The notes: a model not told the origin generated them from the sequence alone. DNA of 64,000 nt from Stenogyne calaminthoides (GCA_037126765.1 JBBCBC010000007.1:41891394-41955393); one strand, 5' to 3'; numbered from the stretch's first letter, positions 29,051-41,618 are shown. Translations and numbers: made by a program.

Positions 29051-32000
29051 CATAGTATTAGTTAGTACCTGAAAAGGTATTAGTTAGCTTTACGCTCACT
29101 CTACACCGCATTGTATAAATAGAGAAAACTAAATCTCTATCACTTACTTAGAATTTTGATTCAGTTAGACGGTTTATTTCAATATCACTCTTCCTTCATC
29201 TTGTAATCTTGAATTCATCAATGAAGTTCAATTTCATGTTTATGGATTCATCATATGGTATCAGTTTTTAGGTTAATCGATCGATTATGACGATCTATCT
29301 TCTGTTTCCGCATTTTTTGTTGATTCGCAATTCTGTTTTGCGATTTTTCTTTGATTAAGGTCTATCCTTGATCGATTTCTGCGTGTTTATCACGATTTCT
29401 GCGATTTCTTTATCGAATTCGTTCTATTCCTCTTTTGATTTTGATGGCGCATCAAAATCCTACTGTTATCGATCCGACGTCTTTGAATCCGGCGTTAAAT
29501 CCATTGTCGCCCTTATACTTGCATCATAATGATAATACGACGGTTTCCATTGTTCTTGAGCTGTTAAATGGTACCAATTTTACCTCTTGGAGTCATTCTG
29601 TGAAGAGAGCTTTGAGAGTCAAGAACAAGGTGCCTTTAATCGATGGGACAGTTCAGAGGCCGGTTGAAGCGGATGATCGAGCGATATACTTGGCTTGGAT
29701 CAGGGCTAATGATCTGGTTCTGACGTGGATCTTGAACTCCATTGAGTCAGACATCAAGAAGACTTTGGAATACTTCACTGTTGTGAAGGACGTGTGGGAT
29801 GAGCTCCACGTTCGTTACGCAAAATCTGATCTCTCTCGGGTGTTTCAGCTTGAGAGGTCTCTTAATACCATCTCAAAAGGTACTCAATCCCTTGTTCTGT
29901 ATTATAACCAGTTTAAAGCGCTTTGGGACAAATACTTAAGTTTTAGGTCGGTTTTGCGTTGTTCTTGTGGGGCTATGGATTCTTGTACTTGTGAGATCCT
30001 TCAATATGTGATAAAAATCCAAGATCAAGATGTTGTTATGAATTTTCTTGCTGGTTTAGATGATTCTTTTACTGCTATTCGTAGTCAACTGTTTCTGGCC
30101 TCGCCTTTTCCTCCTCTTGCCAAAGTGTTCTCACTTCTTTTGCAAGAAGAATCACAAAGGAATATACATGTTTCAGTTGATAATGTTGATTCCATGGCAA
30201 TGTTGGTTAGAAATGCAAACTATGGGAAAAATCTAAAAGATAGAAAGAAATGATTGAATTGCAGCCACTGTGCTGGTCCTGGTCATACAATTGAACGGTG
30301 CTTTCAACTAATTGGTTATCCACCAGGGTGAAAAGGTCCACGGGGTTCTAGACCTACTGATAAGGGCCATAGGAATGATACTTCTGCCAATGTTTTGGTA
30401 ACAAACTCTTCACAGGAAGAGACTCCTGATAACTCTGTTAGTACTAACCCCTTGTTCAATCAAGAATTGTTTGAACAGTTTTTAACCTTCACAAAGATGC
30501 AAAGAGGGGGTGAGACAAAGCATTCTGCAGCTGCTGCATTCACATCTTCTGGTGAGCAGTCAGGTATGAGTTCCTGTTTTAACACTTGTATTAAGAATGC
30601 TAGCAAAGCCAATGATACTTGTTGGATATTGGATACTGGTGCCACTGATCATATGATCAGTGATGCATCATTGTTTACCACTACTTATCAGCTTGTTTGT
30701 GTTAAAATAAATCTGCCTAATAATGAAATGGTTGTTGCAACTTTGAAGGGTGATATTGTTTTAAATGAAAAACTGGTTTTACATGATGTTTTGTATGTTC
30801 CAGATTTTCATTTCAATCTCTTATCTGTTTCTCACCTTACAAAACACTCTTCATGTGTTGTTGTTTTCCTGTCTACTCATTGTGTGTTGCAGGACAGGTT
30901 ATCCCAGACTGTGATTGGTACTGCTGAGCAAGTAGGTGGCTTATATCATTTGAGTTTTCCTGTTGTTAGTTGTTTGAGTACTGTTTCTGATAGGAATAAT
31001 TCTAGTTTTAGCCTTTGACATTCTAGATTAGGACATGCTTCTTTGAAATGCTTGCCTAATATCAAACAAATCAGTGTAAAAGATCAGAATGTTGTTCCTT
31101 GTGATATATGTCATTTGGCTAAACAGAAAAAGTTGCCTTTCAATAATAGTGATTCTTGTTCTAATGCTCCTTTCAACTTGATTCATTGTGATGTTTGGGG
31201 GCCATTTTCCACTATTTCACATAATGGTCATAAGTATTTTTTGACCATAGTTGATGATTTCAGCAGATGTACTTGGGTTTATCTTTTAAAAGCAAAGTCT
31301 GATGTTGGTTTATCTTTAACAAGATTTTATAACATGGTGTCTACTCAATTCAATATGAAAATAAAGGTTCTTAGAAGTGATAATGGAACTGAGTTCTTTC
31401 TTCATGATTTTTACAATCAACATAGCATTATACATCAGACTTCTTGTGTGGAAACACCCCAACAAAATGCTAGAGTTGAAAGAAAACATCAACATTTACT
31501 CCAAGTTGCTAGAGCTTTACTTTTTCAATCTTGCTTGCCTCTTAAATACTGGAGTGAATGCATATTAACTGCTGCACATATCATCAATAGGATTCCAACT
31601 TTAGTTTTAAACAAAAGATGTCCTTTTGAGTTACTGTTTAATAAACTTCCTGATTATGAGCATATGAAGGCTTTTGGTTGTTTGTGTTTTGTTAGCACAT
31701 TAACTGCTCATAGGCATAAATTTCACCCTAGAGCTACTAAATGTGTTATGATTGGTTATCCTTTTGGTATAAAAGGTTATAAATTGCTTGAGATATCTAC
31801 TGGAAAGGTTATCATATCTAGAAATGTGAAGTTTTATGAATCCATTTATCCATATTCAGACAAGAAAGGTACAGATCTGTTTTTGGATAAACTTTTTGCT
31901 GAAATTTATCTTCTGAAAATTCAATATTGTATGATGATGAGGTTCAACCTGTTAACACTGTTCAGAACACATCCACTATTGATTCTTCTAACTCTATACA

Positions 32001-32522
32001 TGACTCTGGTAATATTAATGATAATAATAATGCTTCTGACATTTATGATAACCACACTTCTTTGAATGAAGAAGTTACTGCTGATATGGTTAGTCATTCT
32101 GCAACTGGTATATCCAATGCACCTGCTTCTCAGATACTTGAGATTGAACCCAGAAGGTCAAATAGGGAGAGGCATCCTCCTGCTTATCTCCAAGTCTACA
32201 GCACTTCTTTACCAAGTTCCATTTCTTCTTCTCATAGTGCAAATATGGTAAACACTAAAGGAAGGCTTTATCCCATTTCTGATTATCTTTCTGTTCAAAG
32301 ATTGTCATCTGCTCATACTCATTTTGTTGCTGTCATTTCTCAAATTACTGAGCCAAAAACATATAAGCAAGCAAGTACAGATTCTAACTGGCAAAATGCA
32401 ATGAATCTAGAAATTCAAGCTTTGGAAAGAACTAATACTTGGTCTTTAGTTTCTTTACCAACTGAAAAACATTGTATAGGATGCAAATGGGTATATAGAG
32501 TTATAATAAAGTTGATGGCTCT
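29051..32522 (+). mobile_element. Copia retrotransposon, 3'-truncated in RT (copy A)
   Basis: An LTR-like promoter region with TATA box TATAAATA (29114-29121) ends near 29253 and is followed by the primer-site motif TGGTATCAG (29256-29264). Gag-pol starts at 29435. The element stops abruptly in reverse transcriptase at about 32522, where a different Copia sequence begins. The left LTR boundary is uncertain because no 3' LTR exists to compare. Confidence 0.85.
29435..32522 (+). pseudogene. Copia gag-pol (copy A), truncated
   Basis: Gag (ELLNGTNFTSWSHSVKRALR, retrotransposon gag fold) runs to a stop at 30251. A CCHC knuckle follows (CSHCAGPGHTIERC). Protease is WILDTGATDHMISD near 30640. After a TGA at 31016-31018 come the GAG-pre-integrase motif (RLGHASLKCL) and integrase (LIHCDVWGPF, LRSDNGTEFF, ETPQQNARVERK), giving the D, D and E of the catalytic triad. 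A frameshift near 31910 precedes the start of reverse transcriptase (NTWSLVSLPTEKHCIGCKWV), which is cut off. Most of RT and all of RNase H are missing. Confidence 0.9.
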
Positions 32523-34300
32523 ATAGAAAGATCTACGATCCGATCGTGGAGGCGAATACCTCAGCGATGAGTTTTTGAACTACTTGTCTGATAAAGGGAT
32601 TGCATCCCAGCTAACTGCACCCGGAACCCCTCAACAAAACGGGGTTGCAGAGTGAAGAAACAGAACTCTTTTGGACATGGTTAGATCTATGATGAGTTAT
32701 GCGGATCTTCCCAAGTCGTTCTGGGGTCATGCCTTGGAAACAGCAGCCTACATTCTGAACTTGGTGCCATCCAAATCGGTTCCCAAAACTCCCAAAGAAT
32801 TGTGGACGGGGCGCAAGCCCAGTTTGAGACACATGAAGATTTGGGGGTGTCCGGCCTACGTGTTGGACAAGGAAGCCGGTAAATTGGATCCTCGATCAGA
32901 ATTAAGATTGTTTGTGGGATACCCCGAGGGAACAAAATGGTGTATGTTCTATGGTCCCGAAGATCAAAAGGTGGTAATAAGCACCCACTTTAGATTTTTG
33001 GAAGAGGACTATATGAACGAAAGAAGACCCAGAAGTGAGATTACCTTAAATGAGCTAAAGGGGCTAACCTCAGTGCCAACTGTACAAGATGACATACCAA
33101 ACGACACACTAACACAACTGGAACCTCGTCGTAGTGGGAGGGTTGTGAAATAGCCCGAGATATTCATGGGGATAGGAGAGTCCTCGGACTTGATCCCCGG
33201 TCAAGACGAATCAGACCCATGGACATATGACGAGGCAATCCAAGACAAGGATGCAGTTTCTTGGCAAATAGTAATGAAAGTCGAAATGGGTTATATGGAT
33301 CATAACAGAGTGTGGGAGCTAGTCGAACCACTTAATGGGGTCAAACCCATTGGTTGCAAGTGGGTGTACAAGAGAAAAAGAGGACCGGACGGGAAGGTGG
33401 AAACCTTCAAGGCAAGACTTGTGGCGAAAGGTTATACTCAGAAAGAAGGGATCGGCTATGATAGGCTTGTGGCAAGCTTCATACATAGACACTGTGTTGA
33501 AACGATTCAGCATGCAGGATTCCAAGAAAGGCTTCGTACCTTTCAGACATGGAATCCATTTATCCAAGAAAATGTGCCCTAAGACACAAAAGAAGATAGA
33601 TGACATGAAGGCATTCCATATGCTTCAGCTGTCGGAAGCCTTATGTATGCAATGCTGTGTACGAGACCGGATATCTATTTTGTCGTTGGCATGGTGGCAA
33701 GATATTAAAGTAACCCGGGGAAAGAACATTGGACGGCAGTTAAAAATATTCTGAAGTATCTGAAAAGAACTCGGGATAGAATGTTAATTTATCAGTCATA
33801 TAGTCTAATCCCCATCGGGCTACACTTTCTGGATTTCCAATCGGACTTAGATTCCGAAAATCTACCTCCCAGTGTGTTTTTACATGGGGGAGGCCATGAC
33901 ATGGAGAAGCGTTAAAATGCGTCGCAGATTCTACCATGGAAGCGAATATGTAGGCTAACTGCGAGGCGAAAAAAAGAAGTGGTTTGCTCAAGAACTTCCT
34001 AGTGAACTTGGATGTAGTTCGAATTTGCCTAGCAGAATCACTTGTTTTATTGTGACAATGCCGAGCGATTTGCAAATTCAAGGAACCAAGAGCCCACAAG
34101 GCCAAAAAACACATTGAAAGGAAATACCATCTTATACGAGATATCGTTAAGAGAGGAGATATAGATGTGGCAAAGATAGCGTCGAAGACAACCTAGCGAG
34201 ATCCATTCACAAAGGGTCCGCCTCGTAATACATTCGAGAGACATGTGGAAGGAATGGGTGTCAAGACCGCTAATCTGCTTTGAGTATAAGTGGGAGAAAA
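32523..34300 (+). pseudogene. Copia pol remnant (copy B)
   Basis: It begins LRSDRGGEYLSDEF, TPQQNGVAE and a TGA stop (near 32653), then NRTLLDMVRSMMSYADLP, IWGCPAYV and a TAG at 33151-33153. RT begins WELVEPLNGVKPIGCKWVYK, KARLVAKGYTQKEG, then jumps directly to YIDTVLKRFSMQDSKKGFVP, so about 200 residues including YVDD are deleted. RNase H remnants after 33780 are heavily shifted. Non-functional. Confidence 0.85.
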
Positions 34301-34397
34301 TTATTAGGTTCGTAGGTGACATTAGATGTCACGACAGAACTACACGAGACATCTTTGTAGTATACTTAAAAGCGGACTTTGAGTATAAGTGGGAGAT

Positions 34398-36227
34398 TGT
34401 TGGGATTATAATTTGAAAGTATGTTTTTACTTTGTATAATCAAAACCGAATTTCGGACTTATTCTTTGAAATAAATTTTTTATCATCGATCTTTTAAATA
34501 TCATCGAATGTTACATATATTTATCGATAAATGTTCAATAAATAGTCGTGTTACATTGTAGTTAATTTAGTGATACCGGATCACGTAAGATTAAATTAAT
34601 AAATCCTTGTAACCAAAAAAGTACACCATTCACGACCTAGATGGAATGAACAATCCATCGTGAAAGGTTGAAGTGTAAGGCTCAGATTGGCTTGTCTTGA
34701 CCAAGAGATTACACTAGTGCATGACTGATGCACTGAATAGGACCTACAAGAGGAAAAATTCTTCAGAACTGAACAAGGAAGAATTAGACCTCAGTGGTTC
34801 GTTATTTCTTAATCTTCGTCCCTTAAATAGGATCACGTGTGGTTGGTAACTATTGCTTTGACTTATCATGGGTAGAGAATCAACGAGATTCAATACTTTT
34901 TATTTTGGGCAATATTATTGGTCACATGTGATTGCTAAGGTTTAATACGGAGAATCGTGTGCAAGTACGCTTGTTCGATTTGCCCCCTTGGGAGGTTCAT
35001 AAGCTTTATCATACCAAATCTTGCAAGTGGAACTAGTTTTCGGTATGGATAATAATGTTGAACCGTTCCTTAACCAAGGACAAAAGATATTAATTAATGG
35101 AAAGCTATTTCAGTGGCTTGAATTAATTAATGGGCTAGATTATCTTAAACACGGGAAATAATAACCGGGAGTCATATTGACTGTAATATGGGTTAAGATG
35201 GATAGTGCAATATTAATTATGTAGTGGGATTAATTAATATTTATGGGCTTGAATAATATTGTGGCTCAATATTGATAATTCAAGATCCATTGGAAGGTCC
35301 AATCTTAATTCTCCTAAAGGCCCCCTAAGTAACCCAACATAAAGTCCAATAACTGAAAAAAGTGTTTAAAAATAAAATAAATCTTGTTGCCTATTTTTCC
35401 TATTTTTTCGAAAATTATGGATTAAAATGGGAGAAATATTTTCTTTGAATTTTGTTATGGAATGAAGATATGTATTCTTGGAATACAAGATTATCTCATT
35501 AAATTCAAGAAATCTCCCGCTTGGTTATCCATATAGTATTTTTCAAAAATTTTGAATATAAAGGGCAAGAAAGATTTTCTTGAAAATATATTATGAAAGA
35601 TATGTATTTCTTGAAATACAAGAATATCTCATAAATTCAAGAAGATCCAAATCTTGGAATCTTGATCCCAATTATTTTTGAAATTTCCATAACAAAGAGG
35701 AGTTGGGATTTTTGTGGAATATTTTAATTATGGAGAAAAGAATATATGAGATATATTCATGATTTCTTGGAGATCAAGAAAAAGATTTTCCCATATTATT
35801 TTATCCCAAATTTTCGACCACTACACCTCTATAAATAGGGGATGAGTGTTTCGTTCCCAAGTACAATTCCATGTGCTGAAAAAATTAGTAAATCCACAAA
35901 GGTGGCGCAACAAAGTTTATTTTCCTTTTGTTAGTTGTTCGCGAGCATCCTACCACCGGATTGTCGAGCAAGGATTAAGGGAATACTTGGGAAGGTTTTT
36001 CGGTGTGTTTAATCAACGAGACCATTACCATTCCAAGAGGTATGTTTACGTAAACTCGTAGTAATTCCGCATGCGTAGGATTTACGTGAACTAATTATAT
36101 GCATGATTTGTTGTTGAATTATTATTTGAATTAATATAGGATTAATTCATGCTAGTAATAATTATCAGAATTAAATTTGTATTTAAATATTTATCCCGAA
36201 TAGATCCGTGTAACTTATTTCCCAACA
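34398..36227 (+). repeat. Copia 3' LTR (copy B), 1.83 kb
   Basis: It starts TGTTGGGATTATAA directly after the polypurine tract and ends TTATTTCCCAACA, with matching TG...CA and TTGGG/CCCAA ends. A TATA-like TATAAATAG (about 35830) precedes the presumed transcript start. Its first 0.4 kb and last 0.35 kb match the minus-strand LTR at 40045-40733. Confidence 0.85.
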
Positions 36228-36617
36228 ATAAAACCATCGTTATCAGCGATGATTAACCGTCGGTAGTAGCGACGGTCATAACCGTCGAAAGGTGCGATAG
36301 TTATAAAGTGTCGGTAATAGCGACGATTTTACCTTCGCTACAACCGTCACTATAACCGTCACTAAATCATGAATTTTACAGAAAATAAATGGCTCATGGT
36401 GTTTCGAACTCGGGCCTGGGGGACGCATAGGTGGGCTCCGAACCACCCGAGCCACAGACCATCTCGAACCCAACCACCAAGCATCTCATATATAAGCCAC
36501 CAAGTCTCCCAATTAAATGAGGCAATTATTCGCTCCCATGGGGGACCGAACACGGGACCTTGGGCGCCTGAGCGGGGATCAATTCCGCTCGGGAACTTGC
36601 TTTCTTGCGTTTACTTA

Positions 36618-37105
36618 ATGAATTTAATTCTATATGTCTTAAAATTCATTTTTTTTCCAATTTTTTTTAAATTCTTTATTTTAATTATCTTATTTAATGA
36701 TTCAATTAAATTTTAATATAATAATTATATTTTTTATTTATAAATTTAAATTATATTATATTATATTAAAATTGTATTTTTTACTTATTTTTAATAAAAT
36801 TAATTCTATATGTCCTAAAAATTCATTTTTTTTTTTATTCTTTATTTCAATTATCTTATTTAACAATTCAATTATATTTTAATATAATAATTTATATTTT
36901 TATTTATAAATTTAAATTAAATTATATTATATTAAAATTGTATTTTTTTACTTATTTTTAATAAAATTAATTCTATATATCTTTAAAATTCATTTTTTTT
37001 TCAAAATTTTTTTAAATTCTTTATTTCAATTATATTATTTAATGATTCAATTATATTTTAATATAATAATTTATTTATTTTATTTATAAATTATGAATAA
37101 ATTAT
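36618..37105. repeat. Tandem repeat, about 3 x 170 bp
   Basis: Three AT-rich units, each opening with AATTCTATATRTCYT (36626, 36801, 36969) followed by T runs and TTATATTTTAATATAATAAT. It lies between the CACTA subterminal region and the transposase. Confidence 0.85.
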
Positions 37106-37229
37106 TATAGTTTTTTAAAATTGTATTTTTATTGGATAATTACCAAAAAATAAGTTATGTTAAGCAATGTCAAATAACTTGTAATATGCAAATATAATTG
37201 TCAACATGAAATATTACATATGAAAGACA

Positions 37230-37293
37230 ATATAATTATTATTCGTCATCCTCATCGTTGCCCCCATATGTATTATCATCCTCCTCCTCCTCC

Positions 37294-37325
<32 letters not shown>

Positions 37326-39650
37326 ATCCTTCTCTTCCTCACCATCTTCATTCTCATTCACATTCTCGTCTTCATCATACTCGTTATTCTCCCCGCCGCT
37401 GTCAATCTCTATCAAATCTAGATTTGCAGTTGTTAAGCCTACGAAAATATTGAAATCTCCTGTATGCACTTCAGTTTGATCATCAACTTGTTCCGTTTGG
37501 AACGGAGTGTCGTCAACCGAAGTAGTTGAATACGTTTTAGGAACTTGCACCAGTGATCTCGCTTTTACTTTGCAAACAGCCATCCATTCATTATATGCTC
37601 TCAAACCTGGATACGTGCAGTATTATACTTGGGATACTTGAGCAGCAAACACAAACGGATCATACCCAGGATATTTTCTTCTTCTATGAACATCGACCAG
37701 TTTGTATTCGGGATGAATCCTTGTTCCTGAAGCAGATGGATCATACCAATCACACTTAACAACACAACAGCTTTCTCAGGGAACCCCTTATATCCTACTT
37801 CAACGACTTCTTGCAGGTGTCCGAAGTAGTCACTGCTTTCTCCATTGATCATTGCACTGTTAATGCAAACACCATTGTTTGCAGTAGATTTGGTCGATGC
37901 ATACTCCACCGTATAGAATTTGTAACCATTTACATAGTATCCTTGGTACGTGTTGACCCGACGTAGTGGTCCTCTACTAAGATCCCGCATAAATGGGTTC
38001 TAAATGTGTTGATTATAACTCAGTGACAGTTTTAGGTTAAATATATAATTGTAAACATATAATATGAATTCATTAATAAATGGTGGTTATATATCACTCA
38101 CATAGTTTTGGAACCACTCTGGAAAATTACGAGTAATATATTCACCTACTTGTGCATCTGAGATGTTTGGATGTATACGGTGTAGCTCTTCAGTATAGAT
38201 CCTAATTGAAAGCAATATATTATTAATGAAATATTATATAATAAATATGCTAATTATGTAAATGATACGTATATGAAACACTTACTAAATGTACGGTTGG
38301 ACTTCATCGCAATTGAATAACACATATTTATGTGCAGCTTCAATCTCTTGTCGTTCAATATTTTTTCCTAAACATCGACCTGGAAACTTAAACATGGACA
38401 AGTTACCCTCAATATCATCAGCAACATTGTATGTGCCTCTACCGTCGTAATTATGAAGCTCATTTCTCAACCTTGTTCTAACATGATCCTCGAAATAGTA
38501 AGAACAAAATGTTGTAACCTCCTTACACAAGTAGGCATTAACATCGTTTGGGGCCTCATGCACATCCACGGAGGTAGATTATAAGGAGTCAATATAACCG
38601 GCCATAACGAATATTGCTTACCGTGCATTCCAAATGGACAAAAACCATCAGTGCCGAGAACTAACCGAACGTTCCTAGGTTCGTCCAAAAAAATAGGAAA
38701 TACCTCGTCAAGATGTTTCCAGGCCATCGAGTCAGCAGGGTGTCTCATCTCCTCGGAATCAGGATCAGATGACTCTGTATGATGTCATGTCATATTTTTG
38801 GCTGTGGCATTAGATTGATACAATCTCTGAAGACGAGGAATGATAGGGAGGTAATACATCATTTTATTTGCCACTTTCTTCTTCTTATTCTGCTTCCCTC
38901 AACCGTCAGTCCAGTTCCGACGCGGTACTTTGTATCGAGAGTGCCCACAAAATCTGCACTTATCTAGATTCGTGTATTCTTCATTACCCAGAATAACATG
39001 CAGTTATAGATACAACAATCAATACTCTCTACTGGTAGACCCATACTCTTCAACAGATTCTTGGCTTGATATTCTGTAACAGACACCATATTACCGGGAG
39101 GACAGACCTCATTGAACAACCTACTAATCTGATTATAGGCTCTTTGAGAAAGTTTGTTCTCAGCCTTGATAGCCACGAGTTGAGCATTAAATGACAACAA
39201 AGAGTGAGTTTGACACCCATCATACAGATCTTCGTCAGCTGCTTTGAGTATTCTGTAAAAATTAGATGCTTCCTTATTTGGTTCCTCCTTCTTAGCCTCA
39301 TTTTGAAACCCACCAGCTTCCATGATCATCGTATGATACATATCTAGTGTATCAATTGCAGGTGTCTCGAACTGTATTCCAGGATCATAGTGTGTCTCAT
39401 TGTATTCGAGAGCATTATAATACTCTTCAAGATCATTGAAATCAACATTTCATCGATCTTCACCATGACATGTCCAATTGTAGTAATAAGGAACAAAACC
39501 AATCACGATGATATGTGTTTGATCATCGACAATCATTCGGTATGACTTGTTCTGACACTTTTTTGCATTACACGGACATCTTATACGACCTTCTGAATCT
39601 GTTGTACCATGATTAGTTGCAAAGTAAATGAAGTTATTATCTTCATTCAT
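37230..39650 (-). pseudogene. CACTA TNP2-like transposase, fragmented
   Basis: Right to left: a transposase-associated domain from ATG 39650 (IRCPCNAKKCQNKSY, YYYNWTCHGEDR), a TNP2 segment (LSFNAQLVAIKAENKLSQRA, CPPGNMVSVTEYQAKNLLKS, CCIYNCMLFW), the core region (LVLGTDGFCPFGMHGKQYSL, WPVILTPYNLPPWMCM, a TNP2 hallmark), a DUF4218-like part (EAPNDVNAYLCKEVTTFCSY), a DUF4216-like part (TYQGYYVNGYKFYTVEYAST) and an acidic tail with a run of Glu. Separate frames and stops break the chain, though some gaps may be introns. TNP2-type enzymes cut the CACTA ends; this copy probably cannot. Confidence 0.85.
37279..37320. repeat. (CCT)n microsatellite coding poly-Glu
   Basis: About 14 trinucleotides. 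On the minus strand it encodes the Glu tract of the transposase tail. Confidence 0.9.
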
Positions 39651-39659
39651 GAACCCCGT

Positions 39660-40733
39660 ATTTATACATCCGTTGATCTAGACTATGATCTAGACTAGTC
39701 TATTACATTGAACAAATTCGTCTTCAATCCTTGTCTTCGTCTTCGATCCGGTTACAATTTATTTAACGAAAAAATAAATAAACTTATGATCTAGACTAGT
39801 CTATTACATTGAACAAACCAAATAAAACTAATCTACTCGTGAATTTTCTCACGAGTCGAATTAAAAACCAATCAATCATACGCATGAATTAAATAAACAT
39901 TAAATTACCATGACAATTGGATACCTGCAAAAAAAGATCTAACAATTCTACTATCCAATTTTTCAAATTTAATTAACAACAATTTAAATTACAATCTAAA
40001 TCACAGAGCTCAAAACCGAGGCTCTGATGGGCTCTGATACAAATTTAAATTATTTAATTATTACTAGCATGAATTAATCATATATTAATTCAAATAACAA
40101 TTAAATAGCAACAACAAATCATGCATATAATAAAGCCACGTAAATCTTACACATGCGGATTTCTAGGAGTTACGTAAGGCGTGCCTTTTTGGCGAATTAA
40201 TCGGAGATAAATGAGCAGCAGTTCAACGAACACACCCAAAGTCCTTCTTTAGTATTCCCACGTCCTTGTTCAACAATTCGGTGGTAGGATGCTGGCAAAC
40301 AATTAACAAAAGGGAAAAAGAAAAATATGTTGCACCACCTTTGTGGAATTCTTCCATGTTCAGTACTGAAGAATTTATCCTCCTGTAGGTCCTATTCAGC
40401 CCATCATAATGCACTAGTGTAATCTCTTAGTCAAGACAAGTCAATCTGAGCCTTACACTTCAACCTTTCACGATGGATTGTTCATTTCCATCTAGGTTGT
40501 GAATTTTGTACTTAGTTACAAAGATTTGTTAATGTGATCTTCTGTGATCTGGTATCACCACATTAACTACAATGTAACACGTAATGTTTAATGAACAGGT
40601 ATGCAGTAAATATATATAACATTCAATCATATTTAATGCAACAGTGATAAATAATTTATTTCAGTAAATAAATAAGAAATTCAGTTTGGTTATATATAAA
40701 GTAAAAAACATACTTTACAGTATAACCCCAACA
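39660..40733 (-). mobile_element. Copia LTR and leader fragment inside the CACTA element
   Basis: On the minus strand an LTR starts TGTTGGGGTTATAC at 40733 and runs to about 40045, followed by the primer-site motif TTTGTATCAGAGCC and about 370 bp of leader. It matches both ends of the 34398-36227 LTR but lacks about 1 kb of its middle. The leader holds two direct copies of TTCAATGTAATAGACTAGTC (near 39690 and 39785 on the opposite strand). No gag or pol follows; the sequence runs straight into the transposase start. Confidence 0.75.
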
Positions 40734-41373
40734 TACACAACTCGTTCCTTTCTAACGAAATTGATTGACTATTGTGCTGGCCGCAGGGGTATTTATAATA
40801 TTGGATTTAGCGACGATTTTCTCATATTCGTCGCTAAATCAGTCGATAAAGGGGGCCCAATAAATGACAGCGGTGCCCAAAGGGCGGGACTCTTCGTTTT
40901 CTGCACCATTTAGCGACGGATTTTAAAATTCCATCGCTAAGACCGTCGCTAAAATCGGCGATTCGAATTAACCGTCATATTCAGCGACGGTTTGATTTTT
41001 CATCGCTAATAATGGTGGATTTGACCATTTGACTCATTCCGTCGCTAAATCTGTCGCAAGTAGCAACGGTATAAATATTCTCGCTAATTTCTGTCGTTAA
41101 ACACCACTTTTTTTGTAGTGTATCTTAAGTAAAGACTCAAAACATTATATACACCATTGAATTAGTAAAAATATCTTTTTATTTTTCATCGTCACGTAGT
41201 AACACATAATTTTTCTTATAGTAACACATATTTTTCTTTATAGTAACATAGACAAGGAGTAATTTTCCTATTTTTTATTTGCACGATATTGTTAGGAAAA
41301 ATCTGATTGACCCGATTTGACTCCCACACAATTCGTGAATTTTCAGTTTCTTTTCATTTGAACTAATATTATA

Positions 41374-41616
41374 CTCCCCCCCCCGTCCACTAAAATTGTG
41401 TTCAGAGTGTTTTAACATGTTGTACGGAAATATAGATTAAGTTCATTTATTAATAACATAATTGATTGTGAGTAAAGTATAATGATAACTTGAGTAATTA
41501 AGTGATTATTGGAAGATGAAGATAAAAAAAAAATTGTATCCATAAACATACTTAATCTACCTTTATGTACAACATGTTATAAACACTCTGAGCATAATTT
41601 TGGTGGAAGGAGGGAG
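41374..41616. mobile_element. Stowaway MITE, 243 bp
   Basis: The long inverted ends CTCCCCCCCCCGTCCACTAA and (minus) CTCCCTCCTTCCACCAAAAT continue through CAGAGTGTTT...CATGTTGTAC. It is flanked by TA (41372-41373, 41617-41618). Confidence 0.9.
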
Positions 41617-41618
41617 TA

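Larger units (their letters stand above)
32523..36227 (+). mobile_element. Copia retrotransposon, 5'-truncated (copy B), with 3' LTR
   Basis: A second, distinct Copia lineage starts in mid-integrase directly after copy A. It keeps part of integrase, a deleted RT, RNase H remnants, an AGTGGGAG polypurine tract and a 1.8-kb 3' LTR. The 5' LTR, gag, protease and half of integrase are missing. Confidence 0.85.
36228..41120 (-). mobile_element. CACTA (En/Spm) transposon, left end missing
   Basis: The right end is intact: CACTACAAAAAAAGTGGTG on the minus strand (41102-41120). Both ends carry subterminal copies of GCGACGG/TTAGCGACGG motifs (36230-36365, 40795-41100), typical of CACTA. The transposase lies on the minus strand between them. 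On the left, the sequence starts directly at the end of the Copia LTR with no CACTA terminus. A Copia LTR with its adjoining leader (about 39660-40733) interrupts the right part. tRNA-like segments lie near 36385-36600. Confidence 0.85.

Noticed and set aside
36369..36882. Open frames of 115 and 61 codons on plus
   Set aside because: They run through tRNA-like and AT-rich tandem repeat DNA of the CACTA element and look non-coding.
37220..37479. Pro/His-rich and Ser-rich plus-strand open frames
   Set aside because: Products of the (CCT)n tract that encodes poly-Glu on the opposite strand of the transposase.
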